The translations under genes and the position numbers were made by a program. Below the pieces are notes generated by a model that worked only from the letters and a program-made list of their open reading frames with translations, did not search any database and was not told the origin of the DNA. From assembly GCF_001955695.1 (NCBI RefSeq), contig NZ_CP019236.1, forward strand, positions 1,674,001 through 1,738,000: a DNA stretch of 64,000 bases. Reading direction: 5' to 3'. Positions within the stretch are counted from its first letter, which is position 1; every line of letters begins with the position of its first letter. The stretch is from Rhodoferax koreense. Its GTDB lineage: Bacteria > Pseudomonadota > Gammaproteobacteria > Burkholderiales > Burkholderiaceae_C. Shown piece after piece: positions 42,691 through 51,435 of the stretch.

Positions 42691-43494
42691 ATGGGTGGCG
42701 GCGGCGGAAGCGACAACTACGAGCAGAAACAGGCCGAGACCGAAGCCAAGAAGCAGGCCGCGCGCGACGCACTGAACTACCAGTTCGGCGTTGGCAACGC
42801 GCCGACCACGACGACCTACACCGGGACGTCGCCCAACATGGCAGATTACTGGAGTGGCGAGAGCGTTGGTGATTCCGGTAGCGCCATGTTCGACCAGGCC
42901 GGCTACGACAAGGCGCTGGCCGCTTACAAAAATTCAGGTGTCACGACGGGTGGCGAGGCGAATCCCAATGCCGGGGCGCGCGATACGCTGTACCAGACGG
43001 TCCGCGACAACGCCTACAACGCCGGCAAACGCGGCCTCGACGAAACCAAGGACAGCGCCGGTCGTGCGCTCAAGTTCGAACTGTTCGCCAAGGGGCTGAA
43101 CGGCGGCAGCGAGGACATCAACCAGAACGCGCTGCTCGGCCGCACGTATTCGAACGGTCTGCTCGACCTGGGCGGCAAGGCCGATGCGGCGAAGGCCAAT
43201 TTCAAGGGCAACGATGAAACCACGCGCTTGAACCTGCTGCAGTCCATCGACGCCGGCATGGACCAGGGTTCCGCGTTGAGCTCGGCGACGGCCCAGCTGC
43301 AGAACAACAACGATCAAGCCGCGGCGGACGCCACCGGCACCACGCTCGGTGATCTGTTCGCGAACACCGCGCTGATCTCGAACCAGAGCCAGTACCGGCA
43401 GGGCAAACAGGCCGGAACGGAATGGTTCAACAACTACGCGCCGACAAGCGGCCGATCCACCAAAGCCTCCACGGGCATGATCACGGGGGTTTGA
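42691..43494 (+). CDS. Virion-associated protein (267 aa)
   Basis: The start is the ATG at 42691, one base after the previous stop. The N-terminus MGGGGGSDNYEQKQAETEAKKQAARDALNYQFGVG and the Gly/Asn/Ala-rich body resemble internal or tail-needle-region proteins of podoviruses. It is in the position of P22 gp26/gp14, but I cannot assign it. Confidence 0.7.
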   Translation: MGGGGGSDNYEQKQAETEAKKQAARDALNYQFGVGNAPTTTTYTGTSPNMADYWSGESVGDSGSAMFDQAGYDKALAAYKNSGVTTGGEANPNAGARDTLYQTVRDNAYNAGKRGLDETKDSAGRALKFELFAKGLNGGSEDINQNALLGRTYSNGLLDLGGKADAAKANFKGNDETTRLNLLQSIDAGMDQGSALSSATAQLQNNNDQAAADATGTTLGDLFANTALISNQSQYRQGKQAGTEWFNNYAPTSGRSTKASTGMITGV

Positions 43495-43495
43495 C

Positions 43496-44146
43496 ATGGG
43501 ACCAGAAGTTCTTCTTCCGTTGCTTCTCTCGGGCGGTGGCGCGCTGCTACAAAACCAGGCACAACAGGACCAGGCTGACGAAAAGCGCCAGATCCTGAAC
43601 CGCCAGATGGAGCGCGACAACGCAGCCACCGACAAGGCTACCGCCCTCGTGCAGACCGAGGGCCAGAACTACGGCATGGATCAGCGCAATCAGCAGCTCG
43701 CGGCCAACGAGGACAAGGCCTACCAACAAGCACAGACGGACATCGCCGGCGCCGGTGGCGCCCTGGTGGACACCGCGGGTGATGCAGGCAACGTCAGCGC
43801 TGATTTTCTCAAGGACAAGGCGAGCCGCACCATCGACGAGGGCACGCGCTTGACGTCGATCGCCCGCGAGGCCGCGAAGAACCGCTCGGCCGGCGGACTG
43901 ATGAACGACGACGCACTGCGCCGGGCCGGCCTGGCGGGCAACCTGCAGAACCTCTGGGGCACGACCAAAAACATGGATTCGGCCACGCGCAATGACGCCG
44001 ACAGCGTTCAGACGCCTGGTTATGGCTTGCTCGGCTCGATCGCCTCGGCCGCCGGCGGCGCCATGGCCGGCAAGGCTGGCGCTGGTGTGAGCTGGGACCC
44101 GGACGGCAGCTACGGCCTGAAATACGCACGAGGGATCGGACGGTAA
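43496..44146 (+). CDS. Internal ejection protein, P22 gp7-like (216 aa)
   Basis: A hydrophobic start (PEVLLPLLLSGGGALL) is followed by an Ala/Gln-rich coiled coil and a Gly/Ala-rich hydrophobic segment (SIASAAGGAMAGKAGAG). Its size and place before 454- and 628-aa proteins match the P22 gp7-gp20-gp16 order. Such proteins leave the head with the DNA and help form a channel across the envelope. Confidence 0.7.
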   Translation: MGPEVLLPLLLSGGGALLQNQAQQDQADEKRQILNRQMERDNAATDKATALVQTEGQNYGMDQRNQQLAANEDKAYQQAQTDIAGAGGALVDTAGDAGNVSADFLKDKASRTIDEGTRLTSIAREAAKNRSAGGLMNDDALRRAGLAGNLQNLWGTTKNMDSATRNDADSVQTPGYGLLGSIASAAGGAMAGKAGAGVSWDPDGSYGLKYARGIGR

Positions 44147-44148
44147 CC

Positions 44149-45513
44149 ATGCCCAACTACAACGTATCCGCATTTCGCGCCGCCACGCCAGGCCTGGGTG
44201 CCCTCGCCCAGGCGTTGGTGGGCGGCAATCAGGCTTTCGAGCAGGGCCGCGAGCAGGCCGTGACCTACCAGAGCAAGATCGCCAACGCTTTGGCCCAGCA
44301 GCGCGCGCACGACGCCACCGCGGACCTGGCCGGCGCCAAGGCGGCATCGGAGCGTGCCGAGCTCGAGGCGCGTTCCCCGACCGCGCTGCGCGACGCCGCG
44401 ATGCTGAATTCGGGCATTCCGTCTGACGAGGCGCCCACCGTCGACGCCTACTTGCAGACCGGCAAACTGGGCAGTCGGTACGACACCCCCGCGGTGGATG
44501 GCGTCGGCCCAACGATGCCCGCGCCAGACTGGGCGTCCAAGCTGGGCAACGTCGCGGCGATGATCGGCGGCAACCGAAATGCCATCGCGATCGGCGACAA
44601 AAGTAGCAAGAGTGTCGCCGAAGGTCGACAAATTGACCGGGCCTCCGCGCTGTCCGACGCGATCCTGGCGGGCACGCAGAACCGCAACGCCGTCGCCGGT
44701 GCTCAAGCCGCCATGGACGGCAAGCCGATGTACCATGCCGGCGGCGATGGCGGTGTGCTCGATCTGTTCGCCGGCAGCTTGAACACCGACAATCCGCTGG
44801 CCAAGTCCACCATCGGCCTGCGCGGCGCCCAGGCGGGTGCGCAAAATGCGTCGGCGGCGAACAGCTACGCCAGCGCTGGACAGCACAAGGCGGCGACGGA
44901 GAAGATCCGCACCGAAACCGGCCAGATCATCAATGCGCCCAAGGGCAAATTTGACGCAGCAAGCGGCATGCTCATTGACGAGCGGGCCGGCACCGCTCGC
45001 CCAATCATGGTCGACGGGAAGCCCATGGCCGGCCGCACCAAGGAGCTGACCGAGGGCCAGGCCAAGGACAACGGCTACGGCTCGCGCATGCAGGAGGCCG
45101 ACAGCATCCTGAATCAGCTGCAAGGCAAGTATTCGCCCGCTTCAGTGAACTCGCGCGTCGCGGCCGACAACAGCGTGGTGCCCGGCATCGGGATGGTCGC
45201 GAACTGGCTGCAGTCGGAAGAGGGCCAGCGCGCCGAGCAGGCGCAGCGCGACTTCATCAACGCGATCCTGCGTCGCGAGTCGGGCGCCGCGATCGCACCG
45301 AGCGAGTTCGCCAACGCCACGAAGCAATACTTCCCGCAGCCGAACGACAAGCCGGAAACCATCAAGCAGAAGGCGCGCAACCGCCAGATCGCGATCGAGG
45401 GTGTGTTCGGCTCCGTGCCGAAGGATCGCCGCGGCGTGCCCAGCCTGACCAGTGCGCAACCGGTGCCCGCGGCCCCAGGGCCGGCCGGCTTCACCTACCT
45501 CGGCAAGGAATAA
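44149..45513 (+). CDS. Internal ejection protein, P22 gp20-like (454 aa)
   Basis: An Ala-rich, helical protein (ALAQALVGGNQAFEQGREQAVTYQSKIANALAQQRAHDAT), with a C-terminal FINAILRRESGAAIAPSEFANATKQYFPQPNDKPETIKQKARNRQIAI block typical of injected phage proteins. 454 residues compare with 471 for gp20. Confidence 0.75.
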   Translation: MPNYNVSAFRAATPGLGALAQALVGGNQAFEQGREQAVTYQSKIANALAQQRAHDATADLAGAKAASERAELEARSPTALRDAAMLNSGIPSDEAPTVDAYLQTGKLGSRYDTPAVDGVGPTMPAPDWASKLGNVAAMIGGNRNAIAIGDKSSKSVAEGRQIDRASALSDAILAGTQNRNAVAGAQAAMDGKPMYHAGGDGGVLDLFAGSLNTDNPLAKSTIGLRGAQAGAQNASAANSYASAGQHKAATEKIRTETGQIINAPKGKFDAASGMLIDERAGTARPIMVDGKPMAGRTKELTEGQAKDNGYGSRMQEADSILNQLQGKYSPASVNSRVAADNSVVPGIGMVANWLQSEEGQRAEQAQRDFINAILRRESGAAIAPSEFANATKQYFPQPNDKPETIKQKARNRQIAIEGVFGSVPKDRRGVPSLTSAQPVPAAPGPAGFTYLGKE

Positions 45514-45516
45514 GCC

Positions 45517-47403
45517 ATGGCGAAATACCGTGTTCAAGGCCCAGATGGCGCAATTCACGTGTTCCAGGGCCCCGATGAAGCCACCCCGGAGCAAGTGACC
45601 GCTTTCGCGCAGCAGCACTTCGGCAAGGCCACGCCGGCGGCGCCCGCTGCAGCACCCGCACCCCAGGCCACGCCCGACGACCCGGGCGCGTTCATGTCGG
45701 CGCTGATCGGCGCCGGCCGCACCACCGACAACATCATCGACGGCATGAAGCAGCTGGGATTCAACCTGACCGGCGACAAGGCCGCGCTCGAGCAGTTGCG
45801 GGCAGACCATGAAGAAAAGACACGCCTCTACAAGCCGCTGCAGGAGCAGCACGCCATCACCACCGCGATCGGCGAGGCCTTGCCCTCGATGGTCGTTCCG
45901 GTCGGCGGCGCGGCGGGTGTGGCTGGCAACGTGGCCCGGCTGGCGGTCGCTGGTGCTGCCCCTGGCGCCTTGGAGTATGGGACAGCCGGCGAGCGCGCTG
46001 GACGTGCGGCAGGTGGTGCCGTTGCTGGTGTGGCCGGCGGTGCCGTGGTGCCGGCCGTGGCGCGCGCGGTTAGTAAGGTGGTGCCGGCCATCGGGCGCAC
46101 GGCCAAGGCCCTGACCGAGCCGCTGTATGAGGGCGGCCGGCAGGCCATCGCCGGGCGTACCCTGAATCGTGCGGCGGGCGAGGGCGCGGACGACGTGGTG
46201 CAGCGCCTTGCCGGTGCGGCCGGGCTGGTGCCCGGATCACTACCGACGGCGGCCCAGGTGGCCGAGAACGGTGGCATCGCGGCGCTGGAGCGCTCCGTCG
46301 CGGCGGCACAACCGGCCGAGTTCGCCCAGCGTGGCATGGAGCAGGCCGCGGCCCGCACCGGCGCGCTGCGGGACATGGCGGGCGATGCCACGTCACGAGC
46401 CGCGGCGGTCGATGCGCGCAAGGCAGCTACGAAGGGCTTGTATTCGCAGGCGGCCCAGGCGAACTACACGATGGACCCTCAACTGCAGCGCCTGCTGCAG
46501 ACACCGGCGATGCAGGAGGCCCTCGCCATGGCGAAGAAGCTGGCGGAGAACAACCAACGGCCGTTCACCTTCAACGTGGAGCCGCCGAGCCCATTTGGAG
46601 GCCTCGGGGTGAAGGGCCCAGCGGCATCGACGCAGATCACCGGCCAGGGGTTGCACGATCTGAAAATGGCTGTGGACACCATGCTGAAGGATCCGGCATC
46701 AGGCTATGCAGGTTCGGCGGGTGATTCGGTGAAGGCGCTGCGAGGGCAACTGTTGAACTGGATGGAGTCGCGCAATCCTGCGTACCGCCAGGCCCGCACC
46801 ACCTACGCCGATATGTCGAAGCCGATCGGGCAGATGGACATTGGTCAAGAACTGCTGACAAAACTGGAACCGGCATTGAACGATTACGGCGGCTTGGCGC
46901 GCGAGACCGGCAACAAGTTCGCCACCGCGTTGCGCAATGCAGACCAGACGGCGGTAAAGGCCACCAAGTTCAAAGGCTCGGGCATGGCCGACGTGATGAC
47001 GCCCGACCAGATGCGCACGCTGGAAGGCATCGCTGGCGACCTGGCGCGAAAGGCCAACGCGCAGGACCTGGGCCGCGGCGTGGGTTCGGACACCTTCCAG
47101 AAACTTGCCATGAGCAACATCGCAAACCAATCCGGTGCGCCGGGCGTGGTCGGTGGGGCGTTAAATTTTCCCGGCGTGTCGAAGGTGGCGAAGTTCCTCT
47201 ATGCGGGCCCCGAGGAGAAGATCCAGACCATCATCGCGCAGGCTCTGCTGGAGCCCAAGTCTGCCGCCAAACTGATGGGCGAGCAGATCCAGCGCGGTGC
47301 GCCGCAGTCAGCGACCGATGTGCTTTTTGCCAACCCCAAGCGTGCGACACAGGTTCTTGGCGGTCTGGCCGGCCTTTCCACTGGCAATTTTCTGGCGCAG
47401 TAG
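45517..47403 (+). CDS. Internal ejection protein, P22 gp16-like (628 aa)
   Basis: 628 residues, against 609 for gp16. The N-terminus (YRVQGPDGAIHVFQGPDEATPEQVTAFAQQHF) is a short domain common in phage ejection proteins. A hydrophobic Gly/Ala-rich region (about 125-190) could insert in membranes, and a long helical part follows. It probably enters the cell with the DNA. Its 3' end overlaps a small minus-strand ORF. Confidence 0.75.
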   Translation: MAKYRVQGPDGAIHVFQGPDEATPEQVTAFAQQHFGKATPAAPAAAPAPQATPDDPGAFMSALIGAGRTTDNIIDGMKQLGFNLTGDKAALEQLRADHEEKTRLYKPLQEQHAITTAIGEALPSMVVPVGGAAGVAGNVARLAVAGAAPGALEYGTAGERAGRAAGGAVAGVAGGAVVPAVARAVSKVVPAIGRTAKALTEPLYEGGRQAIAGRTLNRAAGEGADDVVQRLAGAAGLVPGSLPTAAQVAENGGIAALERSVAAAQPAEFAQRGMEQAAARTGALRDMAGDATSRAAAVDARKAATKGLYSQAAQANYTMDPQLQRLLQTPAMQEALAMAKKLAENNQRPFTFNVEPPSPFGGLGVKGPAASTQITGQGLHDLKMAVDTMLKDPASGYAGSAGDSVKALRGQLLNWMESRNPAYRQARTTYADMSKPIGQMDIGQELLTKLEPALNDYGGLARETGNKFATALRNADQTAVKATKFKGSGMADVMTPDQMRTLEGIAGDLARKANAQDLGRGVGSDTFQKLAMSNIANQSGAPGVVGGALNFPGVSKVAKFLYAGPEEKIQTIIAQALLEPKSAAKLMGEQIQRGAPQSATDVLFANPKRATQVLGGLAGLSTGNFLAQ

Positions 47404-47532
47404 CGCGAACTTCAAGCGGATGACGGGATAGACGTTTCGCTGCACCCAGCCGTCGAACATGTTCACGCCGAGCCAGAACAGGCAGACCATGGACATGGCG
47501 ATCGCGGTGCCGAGCAGTTTTTCGAAAGTCAT
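47308..47532 (-). CDS. Possible small membrane protein (74 aa), antisense overlap
   Basis: From the ATG at 47532: MTFEKLLGTAIAMSMVCLFWLGVNMFDGW, a clear TM helix, then a basic tail. It overlaps the 3' end of the gp16-like gene by 96 bp on the other strand and has a poor ribosome-binding site. It may be a real exclusion-type peptide or a chance frame. Confidence 0.4.
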   Translation of the reverse strand: MTFEKLLGTAIAMSMVCLFWLGVNMFDGWVQRNVYPVIRLKFALLRQKIASGKAGQTAKNLCRTLGVGKKHIGR

Positions 47533-47552
47533 GTCCGGATGGTAAGCGGATT

Positions 47553-47569
47553 CGTGGAAAAAACGTAGG
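47553..47569 (+). promoter_or_regulatory. Putative phage late promoter motif, copy 5
   Basis: CGTGGAAAAAACGTAGG starts 41 bp before the ATG at 47594. AAATAC lies at 47583-47588, at the same offset as AAATAG in copy 1. It would drive the fibre and lysis genes. Confidence 0.6.
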
Positions 47570-47593
47570 CGTGAGAAATGCCAAATACGTGGC

Positions 47594-48130
47594 ATGCAAC
47601 CCACGCCCTACACGCCGTCGACGAACTTTGCACAGGACGAGCGCGCCAATGTCGGAGGCCGCTCGACCGTGCGCACCGACCGCGTGGACGCTGAGTTCGA
47701 CGCCATCGAAGTTTCCATTTCGGACATCGAGCGCAACCTGGCGCTGATCCAGCGCGACGACGGCAAGCTCTTGGACGCTTTGGTCGAGCCTTACAACCTC
47801 AGCGCCACGACCAAGGCATTCGTTCAGGCGACGAAGTGGAACGCTCGCGGCCTGTGGGCTACCTTGACCGCATATGCCGTGAACGACATGGTGGACGTTT
47901 CTGGCGCTTCCTACATCTGCGCGGTCGCCCATGTCTCTGGCAACTTTGCCGCCGATTACGCCGCTGGCAAGTGGCAGGTCTTCGTGACCGCGAACAACGC
48001 CGCGGCGCAGGCTTTCGCACCGACCGCCACGATCAGCAGCACCAACACCCAGGCGGCCGTCGTTGAGGTCGATGCCGCGGCTCGTGCCGCATCCCTTCCT
48101 GCTCTTTCCGCCTTCTACGGGGGTTTCTAA
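47594..48130 (+). CDS. Tail fibre/tailspike-like protein (178 aa)
   Basis: The N-terminal part (TPYTPSTNFAQDERANVGGRSTVRTDRVDAEFDAI) is a head-binding-like module. The middle (WNARGLWATLTAYAVNDMVDVSGASYICAVAHVSGNFAADYAAGKWQV) is the carbohydrate-binding-like repeat common in phage tail proteins. Its shortness suggests an adaptor for a separate receptor-binding protein. Confidence 0.7.
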   Translation: MQPTPYTPSTNFAQDERANVGGRSTVRTDRVDAEFDAIEVSISDIERNLALIQRDDGKLLDALVEPYNLSATTKAFVQATKWNARGLWATLTAYAVNDMVDVSGASYICAVAHVSGNFAADYAAGKWQVFVTANNAAAQAFAPTATISSTNTQAAVVEVDAAARAASLPALSAFYGGF

Positions 48131-48540
48131 TGTCCAGCGCTCCATCCTTCATCGCCACGCCGCGCACCCCCGCCGTGGCTTTCGTCAACGCCGACGGCAC
48201 CACGTTCAAAACGGTTTTCTCCGCCGGGATCAATGGCTCGCGTGTCGATTCGCTGTTTGGCGCAAGCACCGATACGGCCGGGTTTTACGTAATGCAACTC
48301 GCAGTGCAGAAATCCGGCGTGGATTACCCAATCGGCGAAGTGACGATTCCGATCGGCGCGGGCACGAACGGCGCGGCGAAATCCGTGGCTCTGCTGAACC
48401 CCACGGACATTCCTGGCCTGACGTACACAGAGAGCGGGGCGCTGTATCTCGAAACCGGCTGCGCCCTACGGGCTCGCGTCAAATCGGCCGTGGGCGGGTC
48501 GTTTTCTATTGCTCTGGTCGGCGTAGCCGGAGATTATTGA
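48130..48540 (+). CDS. Hypothetical tail-region protein (136 aa)
   Basis: A beta-rich sequence (FIATPRTPAVAFVNADGTTFKTVFSAGINGSRVDSL, ALYLETGCALRARVKSAVGGSFSIALVGVAGDY). The start shares a base with the preceding stop. It resembles small neck or tail-tip proteins, with no firm family. Confidence 0.65.
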   Translation: MSSAPSFIATPRTPAVAFVNADGTTFKTVFSAGINGSRVDSLFGASTDTAGFYVMQLAVQKSGVDYPIGEVTIPIGAGTNGAAKSVALLNPTDIPGLTYTESGALYLETGCALRARVKSAVGGSFSIALVGVAGDY

Positions 48541-48903
48541 ATGTTGGCCGGATTTAGCGCACTGCCGCTCAAAAAATCTTTCTCCGCGCAACTGGCACGG
48601 GTGGAAAAGGGCGCCCAAACTTGGCAAGGGCTTATGGCCAGCCGGGCGATCAACACAACGTATATCAACACGACCGGCAAGACGATCATGGTGTCCGCGT
48701 CTGTGTCCGGCGTGGTTGCGAACAGCACCTTGGCATTGGCCTGGACGATTGGCGGCGTGTCCAGTATTGGAATCAGCGTCACCACCGCTGGCAGCACACC
48801 GGCCAACACGACGCTCGCGGCCACTGCACTTGTACCTCCGGGAGCCTCCTACGCTTTGCTCGTCACGCAAGGTTCGCTGGCTTCCTGGGCCGAGCTCCGC
48901 TAA
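48541..48903 (+). CDS. Hypothetical tail-region protein (120 aa)
   Basis: It begins directly after the previous stop. The body is Thr/Ser/Ala-rich beta sequence (NTTGKTIMVSASVSGVVANSTLALAWTIGG) and ends ASYALLVTQGSLASWAELR. It may be a fibre-tip protein partnered with the 136-aa protein. Confidence 0.65.
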   Translation: MLAGFSALPLKKSFSAQLARVEKGAQTWQGLMASRAINTTYINTTGKTIMVSASVSGVVANSTLALAWTIGGVSSIGISVTTAGSTPANTTLAATALVPPGASYALLVTQGSLASWAELR

Positions 48904-48914
48904 AGAACAGTCCC

Positions 48915-49301
48915 ATGAAATATTTCAAGAACTCCGCGAACGCCGTCTACGCGTTCGAAGCCGATGGGTCGCAAGACGCCTTCATCGGGCCTGAATTGGT
49001 GTCCATCTCAGTGGCCGAGGCCGAAGCGTTAAGTCAGCCCTTGACGCCTCCTCTCGCGGTGCCGCGGATCGTGCCCATGCTCAATGCGCAGATCGTCCTC
49101 AGTCGCGCCGGCAAGCTAACGCGGGTAGAAAACCTGATCCAAGCCATGTCAGGGCAGGCAGGAATCGAGGCGCGGATCACTTGGGCGCGGGCTCAGACGG
49201 TGGACCGCGATTCTGACCTGGTACAGACCTTGATTGCCGAAGTTCCTCTCACGGAGGAAGAAACAGATTGCCTTTTTGCGGAGGCGGCTGCGCTCCCATG
49301 A
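48915..49301 (+). CDS. Tail fibre assembly-like protein (128 aa)
   Basis: It reads MKYFKNSANAVYAFEADGSQDAFIGPELVSISVAEAEAL, then NLIQAMSGQAGIEARITWARAQTVDRDSDLVQTLIAEV. The 'vyAfe.DGsQ' opening and small helical end resemble tail-fibre assembly chaperones. The holin gene overlaps its stop. Confidence 0.65.
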   Translation: MKYFKNSANAVYAFEADGSQDAFIGPELVSISVAEAEALSQPLTPPLAVPRIVPMLNAQIVLSRAGKLTRVENLIQAMSGQAGIEARITWARAQTVDRDSDLVQTLIAEVPLTEEETDCLFAEAAALP

Positions 49302-49567
49302 ACACGCCAGCAGAAGCAGCAACCGCGGGCATTGCCAGCAAAGTCACCACGGGAGGCGGCACTGTCGCTTTCATCGCGGGGTTCAGTTCGCACGAGTTCA
49401 TCGCCTGGGCCGGCCTCGGCGTGGCTGTGGCGGGCTTGTTGATGAACCTCGCCTTCAAGCTCGAAGCACGGCAGCGCGCCAAGCGCGAGCACGCTGCGCG
49501 TATGCGGCGGCTCGAACGGATGCTAAGCAGCGACACCGACATGGTTTCGCTTGGGGAGGACGATTGA
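49298..49567 (+). CDS. Holin
   Basis: An 89-residue protein with two short hydrophobic helices (TVAFIAGFSSHEFIAWAGLGVAVAGLLMNLAF) and a basic C-terminal tail (KLEARQRAKREHAARMRRLER). It lies directly before the endolysin gene. It should time lysis by permeabilising the inner membrane. Confidence 0.75.
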   Translation: MNTPAEAATAGIASKVTTGGGTVAFIAGFSSHEFIAWAGLGVAVAGLLMNLAFKLEARQRAKREHAARMRRLERMLSSDTDMVSLGEDD

Positions 49568-50040
49568 TGGAATTTGAGCAAGCATTCGACCGACTGTTGG
49601 GTCACGAGGGCGGCTACAGCAACGATGTTCGCGACCCGGGCGGCGAGACCAACTGGGGGATCAGCAAGCGCTCCTACCCCAACGTCGACATCAAGGCCTT
49701 GACCCGCGACGGTGCAAAGCTGATTTACCTGCGTGATTTCTGGGAACCGCTCGGCGACGCGCATCCGGCCGTCAAGTTCCAGGTCTTCGATTTCGCCGTC
49801 AATGGTGGCCTGGCAACCGGCTTGCGCAAGCTGCAGTCGGCGGTCGGTGTGGCCGACGACGGGCATTGGGGGCCTCGCAGCGCCGCCGCGCTGGCCGCCA
49901 TGGAGCTCAATGACGTGCTGTTGCGCTTCAACGCCCAGCGCATCCGCTACTACGCCAGCCTAGCCAACTGGCCGACCTACGGCAAGGGCTGGGCGATCCG
50001 CGTGGCCGGCAACCTCGATTACGCTGCTGAGGACAATTGA
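49567..50040 (+). CDS. Endolysin, GH108 N-acetylmuramidase
   Basis: A 157-residue protein. The catalytic motif is HEGGYSNDVRDPGGETNWGIS, with Glu14 as the acid. A peptidoglycan-binding type 3 region follows (LRKLQSAVGVADDGHWGPRS). There is no signal peptide, so release needs the holin. It degrades host murein at the end of the lytic cycle. Confidence 0.93.
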   Translation: MEFEQAFDRLLGHEGGYSNDVRDPGGETNWGISKRSYPNVDIKALTRDGAKLIYLRDFWEPLGDAHPAVKFQVFDFAVNGGLATGLRKLQSAVGVADDGHWGPRSAAALAAMELNDVLLRFNAQRIRYYASLANWPTYGKGWAIRVAGNLDYAAEDN

Positions 50041-50041
50041 A

Positions 50042-50566
50042 ATGGACCCCATCACCATTGGCTTGGCGCTGGCTTCGCAGTTCGCGCCGCAACTAATCAA
50101 ATACTTCAGCAACTCGGACACGGCCGCGACGGTGGCCGGCCAGGTGATCGACATCGCCAAGACGGTGACCGGCAAGGGCACTCCCGATGAGGCGGCGACG
50201 GCCCTGCAGGCCGACCCGACCCTGGCGCTGCAGTTCAAGACTGCTGTGCTGGCCAGCGAAACAGACCTGGAGAAGGCCTACCTGGCCGACCGAGCCGATG
50301 CACGCGCCCGCGATGTAGACCTGGCCAAGCTGGGCCGGCGCAACGTACGCGCTGACATCATGGTGTTTCTTGACGTCGTAGGTCTGATCGCCTGCCTCGT
50401 GGTGCTGATCTTCTACAAGGAAAAAATTCCCGGCGAGGCCGTGGGCCTGATCAGCACCATCGCCGCTACTTTCGGCCTATGCTTGCGCGATGCACATCAG
50501 TACGAGTTCGGCAGTTCGCGAAGTTCGGCGAACAAAGATCTGACGATCACCAACCTGACGCGATAG
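50042..50566 (+). CDS. 3TM-type holin-like protein
   Basis: A 174-residue protein of the 3TM phage holin type: MDPITIGLALASQFAPQLIKYFSNSDTAATVAGQVIDIAK, a helical middle with LASETDLEKAYLADRADARARDV, then IMVFLDVVGLIACLVVLIFYKEKIPGEAVGLISTIAATFGLCLRDAHQYEFGSS. It may work together with the 89-aa holin as a pair or antiholin. No spanin genes are recognisable. Confidence 0.85.
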   Translation: MDPITIGLALASQFAPQLIKYFSNSDTAATVAGQVIDIAKTVTGKGTPDEAATALQADPTLALQFKTAVLASETDLEKAYLADRADARARDVDLAKLGRRNVRADIMVFLDVVGLIACLVVLIFYKEKIPGEAVGLISTIAATFGLCLRDAHQYEFGSSRSSANKDLTITNLTR

Positions 50567-50568
50567 CA

Positions 50569-50859
50569 ATGCACTGGCACGCAGAATCCATCACTGTGAC
50601 CCTGCGCGGGTTCAAGGATGGCGACAGCTACGAGAATCGCGACAAGTTCCCCGTAGTGGCCACGGCGCAACTGCTGGGGGGCAAGCGGGCCTTCATCAGC
50701 GCCTTCCTGCGGGACGGAACGCAGATCCACCGAATCGAAAAAGCCGACTGGCTAGCTCTCGGCGTGATGTTGCGGGAGCAGTTCGGCATCGAGAAAATCG
50801 AGACGGAACGCCACACCAAGCCAAAAACGTTCGCCACCGGGCCGGCGCCACTGTCCTGA
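50569..50859 (+). CDS. Hypothetical phage protein (96 aa)
   Basis: The ATG at 50569 is two bases after the previous stop. It reads MHWHAESITVTLRGFKDGDSYENRDKFPVVATAQLLGGKRAFISAFL, a small alpha/beta fold I associate with late phage genes of unknown role. Confidence 0.65.
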   Translation: MHWHAESITVTLRGFKDGDSYENRDKFPVVATAQLLGGKRAFISAFLRDGTQIHRIEKADWLALGVMLREQFGIEKIETERHTKPKTFATGPAPLS

Positions 50860-50871
50860 GCCGCGGCATCG

Positions 50872-51324
50872 TCAGTTTCCTTGCAAATACTTTGTGGGTA
50901 CGATCGCCCAAATCAGGTGAGGCTTGGCAAAAACGTACTCTTCGCCATCGCCATCAACGAAGGTGACGAAAAGTGTGCTCTCGTCCGCCAGGCCTTCCAC
51001 AAGTGTCATGCAGTCCTCGGGCTCGACGAACTCATCAAAGATTTCGGGCCGGTCTCTGAATTTCAGCTTGACGCCACCTTCGTATTCCTCCGCCTCCCTG
51101 GAAATCCATATCGGTTCCCAAAGCTGCCGGGCGACCTGGAGCTCGGCAAGGTTGAGATGGACGCTCTGCCCATCTGTCGAGTCAAACCCGAAAAACCCGA
51201 TGGTCTGCGAGGGATCGAAGGTTTCCAGGCAGGCCGACAGCCGAATCTGTTCCTGCTCCGCCACCTCGAATATCATTCTCTCGGCCTCGCCGCGCATCAG
51301 GAAGCTGAAGAAGTAGCGTTTCAT
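50872..51324 (-). CDS. Hypothetical protein at right prophage end (150 aa)
   Basis: The ATG at 51324 starts MKRYFFSFLMRGEAERMIFEVAEQEQIRLSACLETFDP. The protein is acidic, with later DEFVEPEDCMTLVEGLADESTLFVTFVDGDGEEYVFA. It opposes the late operon and lies against attR, a common place for lysogenically expressed cargo. No family is recognised. Confidence 0.6.
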   Translation of the reverse strand: MKRYFFSFLMRGEAERMIFEVAEQEQIRLSACLETFDPSQTIGFFGFDSTDGQSVHLNLAELQVARQLWEPIWISREAEEYEGGVKLKFRDRPEIFDEFVEPEDCMTLVEGLADESTLFVTFVDGDGEEYVFAKPHLIWAIVPTKYLQGN

Positions 51325-51379
51325 CCGGCCGATCCTACGCAGCGCCAGGCTCGCGGGGAACAGGAAACGGGATGAGCGG

Positions 51380-51407
51380 TTCGCACCGGATTCGCACCGA
51401 ATGGCGC
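51380..51407. promoter_or_regulatory. Probable integrase arm-type sites, right end
   Basis: TTCGCAC occurs at 51380 and 51391 (11-bp spacing), each followed by CG. The same heptamer occurs three times near attL. A degenerate GGCGCA follows at 51403. Confidence 0.5.
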
Positions 51408-51435
51408 AAACCCCCGTCCAGCCTAGGTGCGGCGA

